The position numbers and the translations under genes are program-made. From Candidatus Moranbacteria bacterium UBA2206 (lineage in GTDB: Bacteria > Patescibacteriota > Minisyncoccia > Moranbacterales > UBA2206), in contig DCUU01000067.1 of NCBI GenBank assembly GCA_002328565.1, forward strand, positions 294 through 48,733: 48,440 bases of DNA, read 5' to 3'. Shown here one piece after another: positions 39,075 to 47,955 of this stretch. The stretch's first letter is position 1; every line of letters begins with the position of its first letter. Under the pieces are notes generated by a model. The model made no database searches. It saw only the letters and a program-made list of their open reading frames with translations, and was not told where the DNA came from.

Positions 39075-39160
39075 TGTCATCCTGAACTTGTTTCAGGATC
39101 TATAAAACATTTTCTTTGAAACAGGAATTCACGAGATTCCGAAACAAGTTCGGAATGACA
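39075..39160. repeat. REP-type inverted repeat
   Basis: TGTCATCCTGAACTTGTTTC is inverted against GAAACAAGTTCGGAATGACA around a 45-nt middle. Same class as 32934-33002. It lies between tatD and the pseudouridine synthase gene. Confidence 0.85.
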
Positions 39161-39169
39161 ATCAATTTA

Positions 39170-40036
39170 TTATATTCGAAACAACTCTTGAGCGTTTTTC
39201 GTGGTTATTTTCTCTACTTCCTCCACTGAAATTCCCTTAACCTCGGCAATTTTCTCCGCAACATATTTCACATACATCGGCTCATTTCTCTCGCCTTTTT
39301 TTGGCACGGGAGTTAGATAGGGGCAGTCTGTTTCCAAGACTATATCTTTCAAATCAACTTCACGGATAAGCTTATCATAACTTATCCCATAAGTCACTAT
39401 ACCATTAAGTCCGATCAAATAGCCAAGCTCGATAAATTTCTTGGCCGTTTTGAAACTACCCACAAAACTATGAATCACACCTTTTTTTTCCACGGGATTT
39501 TTTTCCAGTATTTCATATAGATCATCATAAGCATCCGTTCGGGCGTGGTCGAGCTCTTGGCGAGACTTTACGCCCCAACAGTGAATCATGATCGGTTTTT
39601 CCACAACATTCGCCAATTTAATAAATTCCAAAAATATTTCTTTTTGTTTATTTTTTAAATCTTCGATATTATCTTCGAATTCAAAATGATGATAGTCCAA
39701 ACCAACTTCTCCAATCGCCACCACTTTTGAATTTTTCGCCAATTCCAAATATTTTTCTTTTTGAAAAACCTCTCCAGCTGTTTCAATTTCCACCTCCTCA
39801 ATCTCATCTGGATCATGATAGGAAAATTTTTGCGCTTGAAGGTGAAGTGGATGAATCCCAACTGCTGCATATAGTCCATCATACTTCTTGGCATATTCCA
39901 CCGCCCGCGCACTAGTCGAATATTGCGACCCCACATTAATCACAAAAACACCCCCTGCAAGGGTTTTTTTGATTACTTCATCCGCATCGTTTTTATAGGC
40001 GGAGAAATTTAGATGGGCGTGAGTGTCAATTATCAT
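39170..40036 (-). CDS. TatD-family metal-dependent DNase
   Basis: TIM-barrel hydrolase of the TatD family, linked to DNA repair or 3'-5' DNA cleavage. Metal-binding motifs: DTHAHLNF at the N-terminus, the central IGEVGLDYHHFEF, PIMIHCWGV, GVIHSFVGS and the C-terminal LETDCPYLTP. The start at 40036 gives MIIDTHAHLN. A longer reading begins in the 7-nt repeat array, which ends exactly at this start codon, as at topA. It lies downstream of metG. Confidence 0.95.
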   Translation of the reverse strand: MIIDTHAHLNFSAYKNDADEVIKKTLAGGVFVINVGSQYSTSARAVEYAKKYDGLYAAVGIHPLHLQAQKFSYHDPDEIEEVEIETAGEVFQKEKYLELAKNSKVVAIGEVGLDYHHFEFEDNIEDLKNKQKEIFLEFIKLANVVEKPIMIHCWGVKSRQELDHARTDAYDDLYEILEKNPVEKKGVIHSFVGSFKTAKKFIELGYLIGLNGIVTYGISYDKLIREVDLKDIVLETDCPYLTPVPKKGERNEPMYVKYVAEKIAEVKGISVEEVEKITTKNAQELFRI

Positions 40037-40062
40037 GAAACATGAAACATGAAGCATGAAAC
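40035..40062. repeat. 7-nt repeat array at the tatD start
   Basis: ATGAAAC, ATGAAAC, ATGAAGC, ATGAAAC: the reverse complement of the array at topA. It overlaps the tatD start codon by two bases. Confidence 0.85.
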
Positions 40063-40102
40063 AAGATGTGTTTTATACTACATATTATAAGTTATATAAA
40101 AT

Positions 40103-41515
40103 TTATTTTATCCTCTGAAATAAAACTTCTTCTAGTTTTTTTGTTTCCAGCGCTTTTTTAATTTTTTGAGAAGTCTCTGGCATAAAAGGAATTAGAAGCT
40201 GCGAAATTAAATTCAAGTCTTCCAAGAGTTTTTTCATTACTTCTTCGAATTTTTCTTTATTTGTTTTTATTAGTTCCCACGGTTTATTATCTCCAATGAA
40301 TTTATTATCCTCGTCAATAATTTTCCAAATATATTCCAGAGATTGGCTTAATTCTAACTTATCTATTAAGTTTGAAAATTCATCATTGAAAGTTGTCCCG
40401 AGCACTTGGAATTGAAAATTCTCCGCCAATTTGATAACTCTCGAAACTAAATTCCCCAATCCATTCGCCAAATCGGCGTTATATTTTTCAATAAGTTTTT
40501 CCCAAGTAATATCAAAATCTTCTCCGAAGTTCGGTCCGGCTAAAAGCAAATAGCGAGTGCCATCAATTCCAAATTTTTCCACCATTTCATACGGAGAAAT
40601 TACATTACCTAATGATTTACTCATTTTCTGATTATCCACAGTGATAAAACCATTCACAAAAATTTGCGTCGATGCCGGAAGATTAACTGACATAAGCATC
40701 GCTTGCCACATCGCTGATTGCTGACGAAGATTGTCCTTTCCGCAAAGCTGAACTCCTGGCCAAAATTTTTCGAAATTTTCTGTCGCATTCGGCCAACCAA
40801 GTGCTGAGATATAATTCACTAGAGCATCAAACCAAACATATATAACCTGATTTTCATCTCCCGGAACTGGCACACCCCAGGGCATTTTTTCTTTAATTCT
40901 AGAAATACTAAAATCTTCCAATCCCAACTCCACAAATCTTTTCACTTCATTAAATCTCTTTGCAGGTCTTACAAAATCAGGATTATTTTTATACAGCTCT
41001 AAAAGTTTATCTTGAAAAGCAGAGAATTTGAAAAAATAATTTTCTTCCTCGATGGTTTCCAATTCCATATTCGGATGATCCGAACATTTTCCATCAACAA
41101 GTTCCGAATCAGTTTTTTCCAATTCACAGCCAACGCAATACTTTATCTTGTAATTCTTCTTATAGATATACCCATTTTTATCACAAAGTTTCCAAAACTC
41201 TTGCGCCGCTTTTATATGAGCTTCGTCGGTTGTGCGGATAAAATTATTATAACTTAAATTAAGCGCACTCTTCAGCTTGTCAAATTCAGCCGCTTTTTGG
41301 TCGCAATATTTTTGCGTTTCCATCCCAAGCTCTTTAGCTTTTCGAAAAATCTTGAGTCCATGCTCATCAGTACCAGTATTGAAAAAAACTTCTTCACCAA
41401 GCAAGCGATGAAATCTAGCCAACACATCCGCTTCGATAATTTCACGAGCAAAACCAACATGCGGATCAGCATTGATATAGGGCAAGGTAGTTGTGATATA
41501 AAATTTATTTTTCAT
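40103..41515 (-). CDS. metG: Methionyl-tRNA synthetase
   Basis: Charges tRNA-Met. HIGH-type motif in YINADPHVGFA, KMSKS in KMSKSLGN. The zinc knuckle region has CVGCELEKTD and the later GKCSDHPN. The class I body ends with an anticodon-binding helical domain. At 470 residues it lacks the C-terminal tRNA-binding (Tbd) domain found in many bacteria. It starts 5 nt after rsmI ends and is followed by tatD, so the three are probably co-transcribed. Confidence 0.97.
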   Translation of the reverse strand: MKNKFYITTTLPYINADPHVGFAREIIEADVLARFHRLLGEEVFFNTGTDEHGLKIFRKAKELGMETQKYCDQKAAEFDKLKSALNLSYNNFIRTTDEAHIKAAQEFWKLCDKNGYIYKKNYKIKYCVGCELEKTDSELVDGKCSDHPNMELETIEEENYFFKFSAFQDKLLELYKNNPDFVRPAKRFNEVKRFVELGLEDFSISRIKEKMPWGVPVPGDENQVIYVWFDALVNYISALGWPNATENFEKFWPGVQLCGKDNLRQQSAMWQAMLMSVNLPASTQIFVNGFITVDNQKMSKSLGNVISPYEMVEKFGIDGTRYLLLAGPNFGEDFDITWEKLIEKYNADLANGLGNLVSRVIKLAENFQFQVLGTTFNDEFSNLIDKLELSQSLEYIWKIIDEDNKFIGDNKPWELIKTNKEKFEEVMKKLLEDLNLISQLLIPFMPETSQKIKKALETKKLEEVLFQRIK

Positions 41516-41520
41516 AAAAA

Positions 41521-42213
41521 TTAATAAACAATTATTGCGAATTCTCCTTTTATTTTATCCTGATTATTTTGAAAATATTCCAAAACTTCTTGCGAACTTC
41601 CTCGCACAATTTCTTCAAACATTTTTGTTATTTCTCGACCCAGAATTACTTTCTTTTCAGATGATAAGCTTTTTAAAAGTTCTAAATTTTTGATTACTCG
41701 ATGTGGTGATTCGAAATATATCACCGGAATTTCAAAAGCCACAACTTTTTTGAAAAAAGTTTCTCGGCCTTTTTTGTGAGGTGGAAAACCCAAAAATACA
41801 AATTGCGTCAAATCAATTCCGGCCACGCTTATCATAGCCCCAATGGTTGATGCTCCCGGAATTGGTACAACCACAATGTCATTTTCCACAGCGCTCGCCA
41901 CCAGTTGGTTGCCAGGATCAGAAATCCCAGGGGTTCCAGCATCCGTAATGAGCGCTACATTTTTGCCGTTTTTCAACTCTGTCATTATTAAATCTAATTT
42001 TGGCACTGGTTTTGTACTTCCACCCTTTCTGATATTTTGATAGAAAGACATTGTTGGAGTTTTGATTTCATAGTGCTCCAAAAGTTTTTTTGACGTCCTC
42101 GTATCTTCACACACAATCAAATCGACCATTTGCAAAGTTTCCACGGCGCGAAAAGTGATATCCTTGAGATTGCCAATTGGGGTAGCAACGATGTATAATA
42201 TCCCTGTGTTCAT
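41521..42213 (-). CDS. rsmI: 16S rRNA (cytidine-1402-2'-O)-methyltransferase RsmI
   Basis: Tetrapyrrole-methylase-fold enzyme that methylates the ribose of C1402 in 16S rRNA. The N-terminus LYIVATPIGNLKDITFRA, the motif CEDTRTSKKLLEHY and the central ALITDAGTPGISDPG are diagnostic. At 230 residues it is slightly short but keeps the core; the extra C-terminal domain of some RsmI proteins is absent. It heads the metG-tatD run and diverges from the membrane-protein gene at 42288. Confidence 0.96.
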   Translation of the reverse strand: MNTGILYIVATPIGNLKDITFRAVETLQMVDLIVCEDTRTSKKLLEHYEIKTPTMSFYQNIRKGGSTKPVPKLDLIMTELKNGKNVALITDAGTPGISDPGNQLVASAVENDIVVVPIPGASTIGAMISVAGIDLTQFVFLGFPPHKKGRETFFKKVVAFEIPVIYFESPHRVIKNLELLKSLSSEKKVILGREITKMFEEIVRGSSQEVLEYFQNNQDKIKGEFAIIVY

Positions 42214-42287
42214 AATTATTTTAATATATTAATATTTTAGCATATTAGCAAATTTTTAGAAACCTGCTCAAATGTTAAAATGATTTT

Positions 42288-42758
42288 ATGATTTTAACTA
42301 CTCACGCTCTCGTTGGAGCCGCTATTGGCAAAAGTGTCGAAAATCCCTATTTTGTAATTCTGCTTTCTTTGATGATTCATTTTTTCTTGGATAGTTTTCG
42401 CCATGGAGAATATTTTGATTCCAGAGTTGCTACTATCAAAGACACCGCTTGGAAAATTTTGCTCGATTTATTCATCCCAGCAAGCATAATTTTATCCTTC
42501 ATACTTTTCACTCACCCAACTCTTTCTTCGACTCGAAACATCTTGCTTGGCGCATTTTTTTCCATACTACCTGATTTTTTCACTGTGCTTTTTTGGAAAT
42601 TCAATTGGAAGATTTTGAAAAAAATAAGAAAATTTCATGAATTTTGCCATCGCTACTCTCGCTTTCCAAAATTTTCCCCTGAGCGTCAATGGACCTTTCG
42701 AAATTCTCTAAATGATATTCTCCTTTCCGTTATCGCAATAATTATTTTGGTTTTATAA
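42288..42758 (+). CDS. Membrane protein, YdjM/DUF4184-like
   Basis: A 156-aa protein with several membrane segments (ILTTHALVGAAIGKSV at the start; PYFVILLSLMIHFFLDSF; LLDLFIPASIILSFILF; DILLSVIAIIILVL at the end). The N-terminal H in THALVGAAIG and the HFFLDSFRHGEYFD stretch are like the family of membrane-bound putative metal-dependent hydrolases (YdjM). The assignment is tentative. It is a single plus-strand gene with a hairpin terminator after it and little leader sequence upstream. Confidence 0.6.
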   Translation: MILTTHALVGAAIGKSVENPYFVILLSLMIHFFLDSFRHGEYFDSRVATIKDTAWKILLDLFIPASIILSFILFTHPTLSSTRNILLGAFFSILPDFFTVLFWKFNWKILKKIRKFHEFCHRYSRFPKFSPERQWTFRNSLNDILLSVIAIIILVL

Positions 42759-42762
42759 AAAA

Positions 42763-42787
42763 ACAACCCTGTACGACTCAGGATTGT
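42763..42787. terminator. Hairpin terminator
   Basis: ACAACCCTG pairs with CAGGATTGT around TACGACT, followed after a few bases by TTTTT. It ends the gene at 42288. Confidence 0.6.
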
Positions 42788-42812
42788 ATAAAATTTTTCA
42801 TTTAAACTTTTC

Positions 42813-43103
42813 TTATTTCCCCCAGCTGGCTTTAAGCTCCAAGGTTTCTATGCGATGTTTTATTTCTCGCAACTCAAAACTATCAGCTTTTTTATCCAAC
42901 TTTTCTATTATTTCTTTTTGACCTTTTTCAAGCTTTTCAAATCGCTTATCGATCTTTTCAAATTGATTATCAATCTTTTCAAATCGCTTATCGATTTTAT
43001 CAAATCGGTTATCAATCTTTTCAAATTTTCCATTTATTTCCAAAAAACCTTTCTGCACCATTCCCGCCAAATCTTCCATTGTAATTTCTTTTTTATTTTT
43101 CAT
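42813..43103 (-). CDS. Coiled-coil protein with 7-residue repeats
   Basis: A 96-aa protein dominated by five near-perfect heptads (FEKIDNR, FDKIDKR, FEKIDNQ, FEKIDKR, FEKLEKG), then a second helix ending ELKASWGK. The layout predicts a parallel coiled coil, probably an oligomer. The start at 43103 gives MKNKKEITMED. There is no membrane segment. The tandem DNA repeat (21-nt unit) suggests expansion by slippage. Function unknown. Confidence 0.7.
   Translation of the reverse strand: MKNKKEITMEDLAGMVQKGFLEINGKFEKIDNRFDKIDKRFEKIDNQFEKIDKRFEKLEKGQKEIIEKLDKKADSFELREIKHRIETLELKASWGK
42915..43030. repeat. 21-nt tandem repeat in the coiled-coil gene
   Basis: Units of the type TTTTCAAATCGCTTATCGAT recur in 21-nt steps, each coding one heptad on the minus strand. 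Confidence 0.75.
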
Positions 43104-43156
43104 AAATCTCATTTTTTTAATTACACAAAAATTATACTACCTCTTAGAGAATTTGT

Positions 43157-44167
43157 CTAATTCTTTTCCATTAGATCATTAATAACCAAACTAACCGCCG
43201 TCGCTGCCGGCACAGAGATGATAGCGCCAAGCACGCCCGCTAATTTGAAACCAATGAGAATTGCCACGATTGTCACCACAGGGTTAAGCCCAACCGCTTT
43301 TTTCATAGTCAGCGGAACGACTACATGACTCTCAAATTGTTGCGCGATAAGATAGACCACAAAAGCCATCATTCCCACAGCTGGAGAAACTAAAAATCCC
43401 AAAATTATTCCCGGAACCGCAGAGATTATCGGTCCAACATACGGTACCACTTCCAAGATTCCCGCAAAAAGAGCTAGGAGTAATGGATATGGCACACCAA
43501 CTAAATATAGTCCGATAAAATCTAGGACAAAAATTACTAACATCAAAAAAAGTTGTCCGAGCATCCATTTGCCAATCTTACCTTCAATTCTGTCGGTAAG
43601 GCTAGCGGCATATTTTTTGTTTTTATCCGGCATAATTGAAACGATAAATTTTTTGATTCCACTTTCTTCCATTACCATATAAAAAGCCATCGAAAAAACT
43701 ACTATTACCGAAAGCAAGCCAGAAAAGACTCCAAGGGTTTTGGAGAAAATATTTTTTGAGATATTAGTAAAACTGCTTTCAATATTATTAGCCAGACCTT
43801 GAATGATTCTATTGATACCGGAGTTTTGCGAAGAATTAATGACACTCCCGAAATCTCCGAAATATTGCGAAGAATTTTTTGAAAAATCATTAAATTGACT
43901 CACGATAGACGGCACCATAAAAGATATGATGAGCGCAATGATAGAAAATAAAAGCACATAAATGAGCATTGCTCCCGCGGAACGCGGAATTTTTTTTCTT
44001 TGAAGCCAATCTACCCCAGGATCAATTGAAGCCGCAATAATCACCGCGATAAAAAGCAAGATTATGATGTCTCGCACCAAAAACAAAAACCACAACCCCA
44101 CAAGAATCACTATGGTCTTGAGCACTATGCTAGTTGAAATTTCTATTTTTTTTGATTGTGTTTCCAT
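43157..44167 (-). CDS. AI-2E family transporter (PerM/YdiK-like)
   Basis: Multi-pass permease (336 aa, about eight segments) of the AI-2E/PerM family. The conserved C-terminal block is present: LFAGILEVVPYVGPIISAVP, then LIAQQFESHVVVPLTMKKAV and the GLNPVVTIVAILIG stretch. The family includes exporters of quorum signal and sodium/proton antiporters, so the substrate cannot be told. It lies downstream of long-hairpin element D and the M16 peptidase gene on the same strand. Confidence 0.92.
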   Translation of the reverse strand: METQSKKIEISTSIVLKTIVILVGLWFLFLVRDIIILLFIAVIIAASIDPGVDWLQRKKIPRSAGAMLIYVLLFSIIALIISFMVPSIVSQFNDFSKNSSQYFGDFGSVINSSQNSGINRIIQGLANNIESSFTNISKNIFSKTLGVFSGLLSVIVVFSMAFYMVMEESGIKKFIVSIMPDKNKKYAASLTDRIEGKIGKWMLGQLFLMLVIFVLDFIGLYLVGVPYPLLLALFAGILEVVPYVGPIISAVPGIILGFLVSPAVGMMAFVVYLIAQQFESHVVVPLTMKKAVGLNPVVTIVAILIGFKLAGVLGAIISVPAATAVSLVINDLMEKN

Positions 44168-44187
44168 AAAATTTTATCCTCTCTTGC

Positions 44188-44336
44188 GGGACTTACATAT
44201 TTAAATATATTGAGAGCTTACGAAGGCGCTTAAGAAATTTTGTCATAAACTAATCCTTGCAATTATGTCGGGATGTTATTTTTCTAAATATTTCTCGCGC
44301 CGTAGCGCGTTCGATATATTTAAATATACAAGTCCC
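44188..44336. repeat. Long-hairpin element D (149 nt), similar layout
   Basis: Inverted repeat filling the spacer between the M16 peptidase stop and the AI-2E gene. The outer arm GGGACTTACATATTTAAATA pairs with TATTTAAATATACAAGTCCC. A mid-arm loop and inner stem (GGCGCTTAAGAAAT with ATTTCTCGCGCC) follow. Its length equals elements A and B, and it overlaps a stop codon as A does. The apical loop (around 44252-44272) only weakly resembles the conserved loop of A-C, so membership is uncertain. Confidence 0.7.
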
Positions 44337-45610
44337 TAAATAATCTCTCTCAATTCTTTTTTCAACTTCTCACTATTCTTGTGCGGTCCAATAACCGCCA
44401 AATTAAGACTTTTCTCCTTAAATACATCTTTCGCTACTCTTAGTATATCACCTACACTTACTTTATCAATAAGTTCGAATTTTTCTTCTAACGTTGAAAT
44501 TTTTCCGTTAGAAACTTCTTGATCAACAAAAAACATTGCCACTTCATCTGATGATTCCATGCCCATAACCGCTCGGCCTTTGACAAAATCCTTGGCTTTT
44601 TGCAATTCTTTTTCGCTCACTTTCTCATTGGATATTTTTTTATATTCAGCTAAAATTACTTTTATAGTTTCTGCTAAATTTTTATGTTCCACTCCAGCAC
44701 TAACTGAAACATAGCCCACATCTTCATAAGTTTCAATTCCAGTTCGCACATAGTAAGCTAGCCCTCTCTTTTCTCGCACTTCGATAAAAAGTCGACTAGA
44801 CATTCCACCGCCAAGAATAATTGACATCAAAGCCAAGGCGTAGCGATCTTTGTGATTTCTTTTATAGGCTCGTACTCCCAAAACCAGATGCGTCTGGTCG
44901 GTTTTTTTGAATTTAATTTTCACTTCTGGTTTTTTTTGTTCTTCCTTAACGCTAGAAATTTTTATCTTTTTCCCAATTGGCATTTTGGAAAAATATTTTC
45001 CGATTTCTTTGATTATCTTTTTTTCGTCAAAATTTCCCGCCACTGCCACAACTGTGTCATTGGCCACGTAAAACTTTTTCATATAATCCAAAAAATCTTG
45101 ACGCCTAAATGATTTCACAGTTTTTTTAGAACCGGCAATCTCTCGCCCTAAATTATTTTTTGGATAAAGCATCTCTTCAAAAACTTCCTCCACTTTTCTC
45201 ATTGGTAAATCTTCATACATATTAATCTCTTGAATAATTGTGCCTTTTTCTTTTTTAATCTCTTCTTCTTCCATTTTAGAATTTAGATACATATCCGATA
45301 GAACATCCATCGCCGTTTCAATGTGTTTAGCATCAACTTTAACATAATACATTGTCTTATCCTTAGCAGTAAAAGCATTGAATTCTCCGCCGATTGATTC
45401 CAATTCTTCTGAAATCATAAGAGTTGTTGGACGTTTTTGCGTGCCCTTAAAAAACATATGCTCAATAAAATGAGACAGGCCAGCTTCTTTTTGTGACTCA
45501 TATCGCGACCCCACACCAATCATCACCATCACCGTCACAGTTTGGGTTTCTCGCATTGGTGCAGTAATTATTTTGAGGCCATTTTTTAGAGTAGTTTTTT
45601 TATGTTTCAT
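44336..45610 (-). CDS. M16-family zinc metallopeptidase
   Basis: Inverzincin peptidase of the M16 (pitrilysin/processing peptidase) family. The zinc motif HFIEHMFFKG (HxxEH) is at about residues 46-55, with the downstream glutamate in the ELESIGGEFNAFT/KDKTMYYVKV region. A second, inactive-type half follows (GGMSSRLFIEVREKRGLAYY). At 424 residues it is one M16 module pair. It overlaps element D by its stop codon and lies 2 nt downstream of the M17 aminopeptidase gene, so they are probably co-transcribed. Confidence 0.95.
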   Translation of the reverse strand: MKHKKTTLKNGLKIITAPMRETQTVTVMVMIGVGSRYESQKEAGLSHFIEHMFFKGTQKRPTTLMISEELESIGGEFNAFTAKDKTMYYVKVDAKHIETAMDVLSDMYLNSKMEEEEIKKEKGTIIQEINMYEDLPMRKVEEVFEEMLYPKNNLGREIAGSKKTVKSFRRQDFLDYMKKFYVANDTVVAVAGNFDEKKIIKEIGKYFSKMPIGKKIKISSVKEEQKKPEVKIKFKKTDQTHLVLGVRAYKRNHKDRYALALMSIILGGGMSSRLFIEVREKRGLAYYVRTGIETYEDVGYVSVSAGVEHKNLAETIKVILAEYKKISNEKVSEKELQKAKDFVKGRAVMGMESSDEVAMFFVDQEVSNGKISTLEEKFELIDKVSVGDILRVAKDVFKEKSLNLAVIGPHKNSEKLKKELREII

Positions 45611-45612
45611 AT

Positions 45613-47010
45613 TTAATATTTTTCAATTAATTTTATAAGCAATCGAATCGGTGCGCCAGCTGAACCCTTGGAAAGAAATTCATCATACACAGACGAATCC
45701 CTTGAGCCCATATCGATATGCATCCAATTTTTATGTTTTTTTGCAAATTGATATAGAAACATCGCTCCACTAATCACCCCGCCTAACCTCGAATCACCCT
45801 TACTTTTTAAATTAGCCACATCGCCATTGGTCCCCATCACTTCATTTTCATATTCATCCCACAAAGGAAACGGCCAAACATAATCGCCACTTTCTTCTCC
45901 AAGCTCCCGTGTTTTTTGAATTATTTCTTCATTTTTTGAAAGTATCGCCGAAGCTCTTTCGCCAAGAGCTACAGCTGAAGCCCCCGTGAGTGTCGCCACA
46001 TCAACCACTAACTTAGGATTATATTTTTCAGCATAAGTCAAAGCATCGGCCAAAATTATTCTCCCTTCCGCGTCAGTATTCAAAACTTCAATAGTTTTCC
46101 CAGACATTGAACGCAAAATATCTCCTGGTCGATAGCTTTCTCCCGATGGCATATTTTCTGCCGCTGGGATAAGTCCAATTATTTTTTTCTTAACACCCAA
46201 CTTTGCCGCCGCAATTATCGCATGCGCCACGGCTGCCCCACCTGACATATCCATATGCATACCAGTCATATAATCCGCTGGTTTCAAACTTATTCCGCCT
46301 GTGTCAAAAGTAATCGCTTTGCCAATAAGCACTAATGGATTTTTTTCTTTCTTCCCCTCATATTCCATGATAATAAATTTAGGTTTTTCGCAAGATCCAC
46401 TTGCCACGCCAAGAATTCCCCCCATGCCTAATTTTTTCATATCCACCACTTCTAAAACTTTCATTTTTATCTTGGTGCCTTGAGTGGCTTTTTTTATCTC
46501 CTGCGCTAAAAGAGCTGGCGTCATTTCCCCTCCAGGAGTATTCGCCAAATGTCGCGAAGCATTTATTTCTTTTCCAATAAGCTGGCCTTTTTTAAGTGAC
46601 GCAAAAAAATTCCTATCCTCTCCAGAAAAAATAATTACCACTTCTTCTATAAATTTCCAACCTTCTTTTGGCTTTTCCTTATACTTAACAAATTCATAAT
46701 TAGCCATTTCAAAATTCACCGCCAAAATTTCTCCAATTTCTGTCTCGCTTAATTCCGGTTTGAAACTTGAAATATCTTCAAAATTCAAGGCAACTTTTTT
46801 TATTCCATTTTTCTTGGCAAAAAAGATAATTTGCCGAGCCAAGATGACTAACTGCCTACGAGAAATTTTTTCCTTAACTTGCGGTTTTATTTCCAAAATT
46901 TCTTCTCCGCTTTTTTCAAACACAAAACGGCTTTCAACGATTTTATGGCTAAAAGCTATACGGACAAAATTTTTGAGAGCTAATTTATTTTTTATTGTTG
47001 AGATTTTCAT
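45613..47010 (-). CDS. pepA: Leucyl aminopeptidase, M17 family
   Basis: Cytosolic two-metal aminopeptidase that removes N-terminal residues from peptides. The metal-binding signature is NTDAEGRIILADALTYA. The active-site lysine is in VLIGKAITFDTGGISLK, followed by MHMDMSGGAAVAHAI. The N-terminal macro-like domain is present. The 465-residue length is normal. It starts a minus-strand pair with the M16 gene; a TATAAT lies at 47047-47052 (minus strand) upstream. The pair suggests peptide turnover. Confidence 0.96.
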   Translation of the reverse strand: MKISTIKNKLALKNFVRIAFSHKIVESRFVFEKSGEEILEIKPQVKEKISRRQLVILARQIIFFAKKNGIKKVALNFEDISSFKPELSETEIGEILAVNFEMANYEFVKYKEKPKEGWKFIEEVVIIFSGEDRNFFASLKKGQLIGKEINASRHLANTPGGEMTPALLAQEIKKATQGTKIKMKVLEVVDMKKLGMGGILGVASGSCEKPKFIIMEYEGKKEKNPLVLIGKAITFDTGGISLKPADYMTGMHMDMSGGAAVAHAIIAAAKLGVKKKIIGLIPAAENMPSGESYRPGDILRSMSGKTIEVLNTDAEGRIILADALTYAEKYNPKLVVDVATLTGASAVALGERASAILSKNEEIIQKTRELGEESGDYVWPFPLWDEYENEVMGTNGDVANLKSKGDSRLGGVISGAMFLYQFAKKHKNWMHIDMGSRDSSVYDEFLSKGSAGAPIRLLIKLIEKY

Positions 47011-47119
47011 AAAATATATAAAAATACTTATTTAAGGCGATAACTAATTATACCTTATGCTAACACGGTTTTTAGAGTTTTTCAAGAAAAAAATCCCAGC
47101 CTTGATTGTAGTATAGATT

Positions 47120-47773
47120 ATGAGACGCTATCTAATAACAATTCTATTCTTATTTTTATTCGTAATTATGTTGATTATTGTTTCGCGTTTTTATGTTTTT
47201 AAAAATGAAAAACCAGACACTGCCAATATCCCGTCGCAAAATAACCCTGCTAGCGTAAGCATACAAAAAAATACTGTTTCAATCAGCATTGAAGTTCCAC
47301 TCGACAATGCCTTCGCCAGAATTACCAAAAAACCTTTTGGGATAGAAGTCAGTCCGGATAATTCACCAGTAACGCCAGAAAAATTTTCCGGTTTCCACAC
47401 CGGAACAGACTTTGAAACATTAGACTCGGAAAGTGAAGAAGATGTTGCAGTAAGAGCGATTTGTGATGGAGAGATAATTCAAAAAAATTCCCTAAATGGC
47501 TACGGCGGAGCTATTGTTCAAAAATGCCAATATAATAATAGTCCAATTTTAGTTATCTATGGACACATTATTCTTGATTCTTCCACAAAGGAAAAAGAAA
47601 TAAAAAAAGAAGATTTTGTCGCCCTACTTTCTCCTGCCTACAGTCCGGAATCGGGCCTTGAACGAAAGCATCTTCATTTAGGGATAATAAAAGGTGAGAA
47701 GATAAGCTATCTTGGCTATGTTCCAACAGAAAAAGAACTTTCCAACTGGATTGATCCGGAAAGTACTCTATAA
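47120..47773 (+). CDS. Secreted M23-family metallopeptidase (LytM-like)
   Basis: Putative cell-wall hydrolase or envelope peptidase. The N-terminus is a basic residue pair followed by a hydrophobic anchor (residues 4-24, YLITILFLFLFVIMLIIVSRF). The M23 zinc motif HTGTDFE is at about residue 95, and the second motif RKHLHLGI near residue 185 supplies the HxH histidines. The core G-Y-G-G-A and VIYGHI stretches are typical. At 217 residues it is a short single-domain form. Terminator at 47778. Confidence 0.88.
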   Translation: MRRYLITILFLFLFVIMLIIVSRFYVFKNEKPDTANIPSQNNPASVSIQKNTVSISIEVPLDNAFARITKKPFGIEVSPDNSPVTPEKFSGFHTGTDFETLDSESEEDVAVRAICDGEIIQKNSLNGYGGAIVQKCQYNNSPILVIYGHIILDSSTKEKEIKKEDFVALLSPAYSPESGLERKHLHLGIIKGEKISYLGYVPTEKELSNWIDPESTL

Positions 47774-47777
47774 GAAT

Positions 47778-47804
47778 AAAAAAGGCTTGTCTTAGCCTTT
47801 TTTT
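47778..47804 (+). terminator. Intrinsic terminator
   Basis: AAAAAAGGCT, loop TGTCTT, AGCCTTTTTTT. A strong hairpin with a T-run directly after the M23 gene. Confidence 0.85.
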
Positions 47805-47853
47805 CATCAAACCTCAATTTTATCAATAAAATTGAACCCCTCCTCTGAGGTCT

Positions 47854-47888
47854 TTTGTCTTATATTTTGTATTTTGTATTCTGCATTT
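47854..47888. repeat. 7-nt repeat array (TGTATTT)n
   Basis: TTTGTCT, TATATTT, TGTATTT, TGTATTC, TGCATTT in register. Non-coding. Confidence 0.7.
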
Positions 47889-47919
47889 AACTTCAGCCTT
47901 TCTCCCTCATCTTCACTTT

Positions 47920-47954
47920 GTTTCATGCTTCATGTTTCATGTTACATGCTTCAT
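47920..47954. repeat. 7-nt repeat array (GYTTCAT)x5
   Basis: GTTTCAT, GCTTCAT, GTTTCAT, GTTACAT, GCTTCAT, ending one base short of the stop codon of the surface-protein gene. Confidence 0.85.
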
Positions 47955-47955
47955 G

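Noticed and set aside
42915..43030. CRISPR array
   Set aside because: The 21-nt repeats are contiguous without spacers and encode coiled-coil heptads. No cas genes are present.
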